Positions 59,387 to 64,000 of a stretch of DNA of 64,000 bases are shown in pieces; the stretch's first letter is position 1, and each line of letters starts with the position of its first letter. The DNA lies in contig NZ_SHLD01000001.1 in the NCBI RefSeq assembly GCF_004217615.1, positions 1,240,001 to 1,304,000 of the forward strand. The letters run 5' to 3'. Under the pieces are notes generated by a model. That model was not told the DNA's origin. It was given only the letters and a program-made list of their open reading frames with translations, and did not search any database. Source of the DNA: Micromonospora kangleipakensis. Lineage in GTDB: Bacteria > Actinomycetota > Actinomycetes > Mycobacteriales > Micromonosporaceae. The position numbers and the translations under genes were made by a program.

Positions 59387-60157
59387 TCAGTGGGCCGGGC
59401 GCAGCTGTTCGGCCAGGAAATCCTCCCAGGTCCGCGCGCCCAGGTCGGCGCCGTCGAGCGTCAGGTTCTCGCCCGCCCGGTACGCCCGGCCGGCCTTCCC
59501 CGGCATCCGCACCGGCATCATCGGGCGGCGCTTGCCGCGGGCCCGCAGGTAGCCGCGGGCCAGCTCGGCCATCCCGTACACCCGGGGCCCGGCCAGGTCG
59601 GGCACCAGGCCGGCGGGCTTGTCGAGGGTCAACTCCACGAGCCGGGCCGCCACGTCCCGTGCGTCGACCGGCTGGAGCCGGAGCCCGCCGGGGACCGGTA
59701 TCACCGGCAGCTTCGCCATCTTCTGCACCATGGTGAGGACCAGGCCATGGAACTGGGCGGCCCGCAGCGTCGTCCACGGCAGGCCGGAGTCGGCGATCGC
59801 CCGCTCTGCGGCCAGCTTGGACCGGAGCCAGCTCAGGGGGAGCCGGTCCGCGCCGATGACGGAGATGTACACCAGGTGCCGTACTTCGGCGCGGGAGGCG
59901 GCCCGGACCAGGTTGCGGGTCGCCTCGTCATCGCCCTTGGGGCCGCCCGCGAGGTGCAGGACGGTCTCGGTCCCGGCGACCGCGGACTCGACTCCCGCGC
60001 CGGTGAGCAGGTCGCCGGTGACGTGCTCGACGCCGTTCCCCGGCTGGTGGTGGCCCCGGCTGAGCACCCGCACGTCGTGGCCGGCGTCCCGCAGGAGCGG
60101 TACGACGAGGCGGCCGAGGGTGCCGGTGCCACCGGTGACCAGGATGGGTGACGTCAT
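59387..60157 (-). CDS. NmrA-like NAD(P)-binding SDR protein
   Basis: 256 residues. ILVTGGTGTLGRLVVPLLRD is the nucleotide-binding start. VLHLAGGPKGDDEATRNLVR and VRHLVYISVIGADRLPLSWL follow, with the variable NmrA/atypical SDR C-terminus ending AGENLTLDGADLGARTWEDF. Divergent from an ECF sigma gene. ECF41 sigma factors characteristically regulate neighbouring oxidoreductase/epimerase/decarboxylase genes, so this is the probable target. Confidence 0.85.
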   Translation of the reverse strand: MTSPILVTGGTGTLGRLVVPLLRDAGHDVRVLSRGHHQPGNGVEHVTGDLLTGAGVESAVAGTETVLHLAGGPKGDDEATRNLVRAASRAEVRHLVYISVIGADRLPLSWLRSKLAAERAIADSGLPWTTLRAAQFHGLVLTMVQKMAKLPVIPVPGGLRLQPVDARDVAARLVELTLDKPAGLVPDLAGPRVYGMAELARGYLRARGKRRPMMPVRMPGKAGRAYRAGENLTLDGADLGARTWEDFLAEQLRPAH

Positions 60158-60207
60158 GGCTGCTCCAAACTCGTACGGTCCGGGAGTCGGTCCCCGGTCA
60201 CATCGGC

Positions 60208-60235
60208 GATGTTTCGTGGGTCTACCGCTGTGACA
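60208..60235 (-). promoter_or_regulatory. Candidate ECF41-type promoter of the SDR gene
   Basis: On the minus strand TGTCACA (60235-60229) and CATC (60211-60208), 17 bp apart, ~50 bp before the SDR start. The reported ECF41 pattern is TGTCACA with a CGTC -10, so the -10 has one mismatch. Confidence 0.55.
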
Positions 60236-60259
60236 CCCGGCGAGAAGGGAATGTGACCG

Positions 60260-61140
60260 GTGAACGAGCGCGAATGGCTGACCGAGCAGTTCGAGGAGCA
60301 GCGGCCCAGGCTGCGGGCGGTCGCGTACCGGATGCTCGGTTCGGTGAGCGAGGCGGAGGACGCCGTGCAGGACGCCTGGCTGCGGGTCAACCGGGCCGGC
60401 GCCCGCGACGTGGAGAACCTGGGCGGTTGGCTGACCACGGTGGTGGCCCGGGTCTGCCTGAACACGCTGCGGGCGCGGGCGCACCGGCGGGAGGAGCCGC
60501 TGGACGTGCGCGTACCCGACCCGATCATCGGCCCGGAGTCCGGCGACGACCCCGAGCGGGAGGCGGTGCTCGCCGACTCGGTCGGGCTGGCGCTGCTGGT
60601 GGTGCTGGAGACGCTGACGCCGGCCGAGCGGCTGGCGTTCGTGCTGCACGACATGTTCGCCGTGCCGTTCGAGGAGATCGCCCCGATGATCGAGCGGACC
60701 CCGACCGCGGCCCGGCAGTTGGCGAGCCGGGCCCGTCGCCGGGTACGCGGGCAGGCCCCGGAGCCCGACCCCGACGCCAGCCGTCAGCGGGCGGTCGTCA
60801 GCGCGTTCTTCGCCGCCGCGACGGCGACTTCGACGCGCTCGTCGCGGTGCTCCACCCCGACGTCGTGCTGCGGGCCGACGGGGGGCTCACGCGGGCCCGG
60901 CACACGGTGGTGCTCACCGGCGCGCACACGGTGGCCGGGCAGGCGCTCACCTTCGGGCGGCTCTCCCCGTTCGCGCGCCCGGCGCTGGTCAACGGCGCGG
61001 CCGGGGTCGTGGTCGTCGTACAGGGCCGGCCGGTCTCGGTCATGGGCTTCACCGTCGTGGCCGGGCAGATCGTCTCCATCGACGTGCTCACCGACCCCGA
61101 GCGGCTGGGCCGGCTCGACCTGTCGGTCCTCGACGCCTGA
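60260..61140 (+). pseudogene. ECF41/SigJ-type sigma factor with SnoaL-like tail, one frameshift
   Basis: From GTG 60260: sigma-2 FEEQRPRLRAVAYRMLGSVS EAEDAVQDAWLRV and sigma-4 TPAERLAFVLHDMFAVPFEE IAPMIERTPTAARQLASRAR. After VVSAFFAAA (~60822) the frame shifts. The expected continuation DGDFDALVAVLHPDVVLRAD then runs in another frame to 61140. One lost base in GCCGCGACGGCG explains it. The SnoaL-like domain both restrains and is needed by ECF41 factors, so the break should alter or abolish activity. Confidence 0.8.
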
Positions 61141-61190
61141 CCACCCGACGCGGGCGGCCGGGTGGCCGGCCGGAACCCGTGGGCCTCAGG

Positions 61191-61406
61191 TCACAGCCCG
61201 CGTCGTGCCTCGCGCTCGGCGCGCTTGCGCTCGCGCTGCTCCCGGCTCCACTGCTTACGCTTCTCCAGGTCCCGCTTCCAGAGGTCCCGGGCCTCGTTGG
61301 AGCAGCCGTGGATGGCGTTGTCGACCGTCGCGGGGCCGGCAAGCGTCCGGTAGACCCAGCCCAGGATCCGGCCGCCCTGGTCCGGCGTCTTGTTCTCCTC
61401 CGCCAT
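61191..61406 (-). CDS. Small basic conserved protein
   Basis: 71 residues from ATG 61406 (GTG 61415 possible). MAEENKTPDQGGRILGWVYR, AGPATVDNAIHGCSNEARDL, then a highly charged helix KRKQWSREQRERKRAEREAR. Reads as a soluble protein with a basic coiled tail. No function known. Divergent from the OhrR gene, sharing the repeat operator region. Confidence 0.6.
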   Translation of the reverse strand: MAEENKTPDQGGRILGWVYRTLAGPATVDNAIHGCSNEARDLWKRDLEKRKQWSREQRERKRAEREARRGL

Positions 61407-61423
61407 GTCGTCCACCCCTCATC

Positions 61424-61466
61424 ATTGGTACTCCAACGATTGGTACACCAACGATTGGTACGGTAA
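61424..61466. promoter_or_regulatory. Repeat operator upstream of ohrR
   Basis: ATTGGTAC at 61424, 61439 and 61454, exact 15-bp period; TTGGTACTCCAA and TTGGTACACCAA are overlapping palindromes. This suits cooperative binding of MarR/OhrR dimers between the divergent starts. Confidence 0.65.
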
Positions 61467-61490
61467 CAGTGAGAGGGAGGGGGTGACCGG

Positions 61491-61973
61491 ATGGGTGACC
61501 TGGACGGCATCGATGATCCGCTGGCGTTGGAACAGCAGGTCTGTTTCGCCCTCTCCGTCGCGGCCCGCGGAGTGGTGGCCGTCTACCGGCCGCTGCTCGA
61601 ACCGATGGGACTCACGCACCCGCAGTACCTGGTGATGCTCGCCCTCTGGCAGCACGCGCCCCTCTCCGTACGCGAGCTGAGCCGCCTCCTGCAACTCGAT
61701 CCGGGCACCCTGTCGCCCCTGCTCAAGCGGCTGGAGGCGATCGGCTACCTCCGGCGCGAGCGCGATCCGGCCGACGAGCGCAGCCTCGCCGTGACGCTCA
61801 CCGCCAAGGGCCGGGCGTTGCGGAGCCAGGCCGAGCGCATCCCCCCGGCCATCGTCGAGCGTCTGGGCATGCCGATCGAGGACCTCAAGCGCCTGCACGC
61901 CACGCTGACCGACGTCATCGAGGCGGCGCGGCAGGCGTCGAAGGCGCCGCCCGCCAATGACGGCGTGGGTTGA
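61491..61973 (+). CDS. ohrR: OhrR-like MarR-family peroxide sensor
   Basis: 160 residues. LEQQVCFALSVAARGVVAVY RPLLEPMG has the OhrR peroxidatic Cys (~residue 18) and its surroundings. LTHPQYLVMLALWQHAPLSV RELSRLLQLDPGTLSPLLKR is the winged helix, with ERDPADERSLAVTLTAKG in the wing. OhrR represses ohr until its Cys is oxidised by organic hydroperoxides. No ohr gene is adjacent, so the target is elsewhere or is the divergent small gene. GAGAGGGAGGGGG precedes ATG 61491. Confidence 0.8.
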   Translation: MGDLDGIDDPLALEQQVCFALSVAARGVVAVYRPLLEPMGLTHPQYLVMLALWQHAPLSVRELSRLLQLDPGTLSPLLKRLEAIGYLRRERDPADERSLAVTLTAKGRALRSQAERIPPAIVERLGMPIEDLKRLHATLTDVIEAARQASKAPPANDGVG

Positions 61974-62029
61974 GGCCGGCCGCTGGTGAAACCCGTTGCC
62001 GTGGCTGTGGCCCCCGCACAGAATGTGGC

Positions 62030-62683
62030 GTGCTGATCGACCACTGGCCCCTGCTCGGACTGCGCGTCCGGACCGACCGGCTGGAACTGCGTCCGCCGAC
62101 CGACGAGGAGCTGGCCGAGCTGGCCGATCTCGCCGCGCGGGGGGTCCACGAGCCGGGCCAGCGGCCGTTCCTCACGCCGTGGACCGACCTGCCGCCCGCC
62201 GAGCGCGCCCGCCACCTGGTGCAGTCCCACTGGCACGGTCGCGGCTCCTGGACGCCGCAGGACTGGTCGCTGGAGCTGGCGGTGTTCTCGGCCGGCCGCC
62301 CGGTGGGCGTACAGACCATGCGGGCCCGGGATTTCGCGACCGCGCGGGAGGTGCGGAGCGGGTCGTGGGTGGGCCTCGACCACCAGGGGCGGGGCGTCGG
62401 CCGAGAGATGCGCGCGGCGATGCTGCACCTGGCCTTCGCCGGCCTCGGCGCCGCGCACGCCACGACGGCCTCGTTCCTCGACAACGTCGCGCCACTGGCG
62501 ATCTCCGGGCGGCTGGGCTACCGGCCGGACGGCATTACCCGCGATGTCCTGCACGGCCAGGTGGTCGTCTCCCAGCGGCTGCGGTTGAGCCGGGAGGACT
62601 GGGAGCGGACCGAGCGACCGGCGGTCACCGTGAGCGGGCTGGAGCCGTGCCTGCCGCTCTTCGGTCTCGCGGCGGCGGAGTGA
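62030..62683 (+). CDS. GNAT-family N-acetyltransferase
   Basis: 217 residues from GTG 62030. RTDRLELRPPTDEELAELAD starts the domain. The acetyl-CoA loop is SWVGLDHQGRGVGREMRAAM LHLAF, followed by ATTASFLDNVAPLAISGRLG YR. Layout is of the RimJ-type acetyltransferases acting on amines or protein N-termini; substrate unknown. The frame is open to 61970 but similarity begins near the GTG. Confidence 0.85.
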   Translation: MLIDHWPLLGLRVRTDRLELRPPTDEELAELADLAARGVHEPGQRPFLTPWTDLPPAERARHLVQSHWHGRGSWTPQDWSLELAVFSAGRPVGVQTMRARDFATAREVRSGSWVGLDHQGRGVGREMRAAMLHLAFAGLGAAHATTASFLDNVAPLAISGRLGYRPDGITRDVLHGQVVVSQRLRLSREDWERTERPAVTVSGLEPCLPLFGLAAAE

Positions 62684-62781
62684 GCCGGCCGGGCCGGACC
62701 GGGTAGCTGTCCGGAACCGGCTCGGTCGATCGTCACCCGGTGAAGCCGAGCGGTGGTGCCGTCACCACGCTCCCGACGGAC

Positions 62782-62821
62782 GAGCCCGGCGGGCTCGGCT
62801 CGAAGCCGGCCCGCCGGGCTC
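62782..62821. terminator. Bidirectional terminator
   Basis: Perfect 13-bp arms GAGCCCGGCGGGC / GCCCGCCGGGCTC, between convergent GNAT and SRPBCC genes. Confidence 0.8.
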
Positions 62822-62842
62822 AACCGGCAGGGAGGACGTGTG

Positions 62843-63565
62843 TCAGAGGTTGCGGCGCGGGTCGGCCGGATCGGCCGGGAAGGCGCCCGTCCGGGGCGAC
62901 GGGACGTCGGTCACCACGTACTCGGTCTCGGTCTCCGGCGTGGTGCTGTCGTCGTCGCCCGACCGGTGCTTCGCCAGCGCCGCCGCGCCGGCCCCGGCCG
63001 CGCCCGCGAGGGCGGCGCCGGCCGCCACGGCCTTGCCGGAGACGCCGGCCTTGCCGTCGTCGCCCCGCGAGGCCGCGGCGTGCTCCACGCCGGGTGTGCC
63101 GAGGTTGCGGCCGTCGTCGATCGTGCCGCGCCAGGCGCCGGTCTCGGTGCCCCGGGCCTCGATGTACGACTTGAACTTCTCCAGGTCCGCCTCGGCCCGC
63201 TTCTCGACGATGTGCAGCTTGTCGCCGGCCTTCTCGACCAGCCCCTCGGGCTCGTACTCGAGGGAGAGCCGAACCTGGGTGCGGTCGGTGCCGACCGGCT
63301 GGAAGTAGACGGCGCCGGCGTTGGTCGCGCCCTCGGTGGCCGCCCAGGCCACCTTGCGGTCCGGGACCTGCTCCAGGACCTTGGCGTCCCACTCGCGCTT
63401 CACGCCCGCGATCTCGGCGACCCAGTGCATCCGCTTGTCGTCGAGCTGGCGTACCTCCTGGACACCCCCCATGAAGCGGGGGAACTCCTCGAACTGGGTC
63501 CACTGGTTGTAGGCGGTGCTGACCGGAACGTTGACTTCGATGGACTTCTCGACCTTCGTGGTCAT
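62843..63565 (-). CDS. SRPBCC-family protein with low-complexity tail
   Basis: 240 residues from ATG 63565, AAGGAGTG upstream. Residues 1-145 are a START-like fold: MTTKVEKSIEVNVPVSTAYN QWTQFEEFPRFMGGVQEVRQ, MHWVAEIAGVKREWDAKVLE and GDKLHIVEKRAEADLEKFKS. The remainder is Ala/Gly/Asp-rich (AVAAGAALAGAAGAGAAALA), possibly a weak membrane-interacting or disordered segment. Similar proteins are widespread in Micromonosporaceae and Streptomyces. Ligand unknown. Confidence 0.85.
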   Translation of the reverse strand: MTTKVEKSIEVNVPVSTAYNQWTQFEEFPRFMGGVQEVRQLDDKRMHWVAEIAGVKREWDAKVLEQVPDRKVAWAATEGATNAGAVYFQPVGTDRTQVRLSLEYEPEGLVEKAGDKLHIVEKRAEADLEKFKSYIEARGTETGAWRGTIDDGRNLGTPGVEHAAASRGDDGKAGVSGKAVAAGAALAGAAGAGAAALAKHRSGDDDSTTPETETEYVVTDVPSPRTGAFPADPADPRRNL

Positions 63566-63751
63566 GGGCACTCCTTGGGTCGTCTTCTTGCGTCCACCGA
63601 ACTTCCTACCCCCGAAAAAGACGCTCAACCGGGATGGACGGCGTGCACAAGGGACGGGCCCTCGACGGGGTGCACCCCCGCCGCGGGCCCGCGACGACCT
63701 GATCCTCGCTCGGTGCCTCCCCCGCCAGCTCCGTGCCCGGCCAACGGGGGA

Positions 63752-64000
63752 TCAGGCGGCGGTGCTGCCGGAGTTGGCGGCGAGGACGAACACGAAGATG
63801 ATCCAGAGGATGCCGAGGATCGTGAAGATGTAGCTCAACACGAGGCCGGCGGTGGCCAGGCCGCTGCCCTGCTCACCGGTCCGGTGGATCTGCTTCTTGG
63901 CGATGTGTCCGAGGACGATGCCGACCGGGGAGAAGACGAAGGCGAAGACCAGGGACAGGATCGCCATGACGTTGGTGCCGCGGACCGCGGGCGCCGCGGC
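63752..64000 (-). CDS. DUF4190 membrane protein, 5' end beyond the window
   Basis: The frame is open to the window end, so only the C-terminal ~82 residues are visible. TNVMAILSLVFAFVFSPVGI VLGHIAKKQIHRTGEQGSGL and LATAGLVLSYIFTILGILWI are the two TM helices and linker of DUF4190. Family members often have a Pro/Gln-rich N-terminal tail, which would lie outside. Function unknown. Confidence 0.85.
   Translation of the reverse strand, partial: AAAPAVRGTNVMAILSLVFAFVFSPVGIVLGHIAKKQIHRTGEQGSGLATAGLVLSYIFTILGILWIIFVFVLAANSGSTAA

Overview
The window is high-GC actinobacterial chromosome, most likely from Micromonospora or a close relative in the Micromonosporaceae. The evidence is the strong GC bias at third codon positions, frequent GTG starts, and a housekeeping block in the order known from Streptomyces and mycobacteria: a TadE-like gene, a DUF1998 helicase, bldG with its anti-sigma partner, hppA, topA, an MFS-thymidylate kinase fusion, holB and a RicT-like PSP1 gene. 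All calls come from reading the sequence; no database search was run.

Layout. 1-4.3 kb is mobile debris: the 3' end of an IS3 transposase gene, a TnpB element with terminal inverted repeats, an intact IS630 element sharing its end with the TnpB element, and a stray tRNA-Thr attachment half-site. 4.6-9.2 kb holds small metabolic and stress-type genes (SRPBCC, D-threonine aldolase-like, DUF2188, phospholipase D-like) and a frameshifted VHL-beta gene. From 9.8 to 19.8 kb an island sits where Flp/Tad pilus genes are expected. It is bounded by the first ~43 codons of an ssd (CpaE-like) gene and the last ~60 codons of a tadE gene. Inside are a membrane STAND-type NTPase with about 14 TPR-like repeats, an EACC1-caspase-peptidoglycan-binding operon typical of actinobacterial conflict systems, a truncated P-loop gene, IS and exonuclease fragments, and a 317-residue protein of unknown function.

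19.9-43.4 kb is the conserved core: helicase, BldG signalling pair, proton-pumping pyrophosphatase, topoisomerase I, thymidylate kinase fusion, DNA polymerase III delta', PSP1 and a membrane metallophosphoesterase. A TetR/lactone oxidase/aldolase-like module and a YbaB-type three-gene cluster lie within it. At 43.5 kb an intact tRNA-Thr(CGT) is followed by about 10 kb of tandem remnants of integrative elements. Its 3' part recurs at 44.4, 48.6 (degenerate), 51.1 and 53.4 kb. Each copy is flanked by paired direct repeats of two classes (12-bp and 11-bp periods), which I read as arm-type sites of two different tyrosine recombinases. Between the copies lie broken integrase genes, a truncated Pra-like activator, a frameshifted GntR gene with an intact HAD hydrolase, two orphan immunity genes (Imm8-like and SUKH), IS110 and IS982 transposase genes and small unknown genes.

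54-64 kb is accessory-to-core sequence with regulator-target pairs: ArsR/dienelactone hydrolase, a frameshifted ECF41-type sigma factor/NmrA-like SDR with a plausible cognate promoter, and OhrR with a repeat operator. TMEM175, epoxide hydrolase, GNAT, SRPBCC and DUF4190 genes are also present.

Broken genes are a recurring theme. tnpB, the VHL-beta gene, the GntR gene and the sigma factor gene each read as intact families apart from one- or two-site single-base shifts, and the YbaB gene has one amber codon. This is either real decay or residual consensus error and should be checked against reads.
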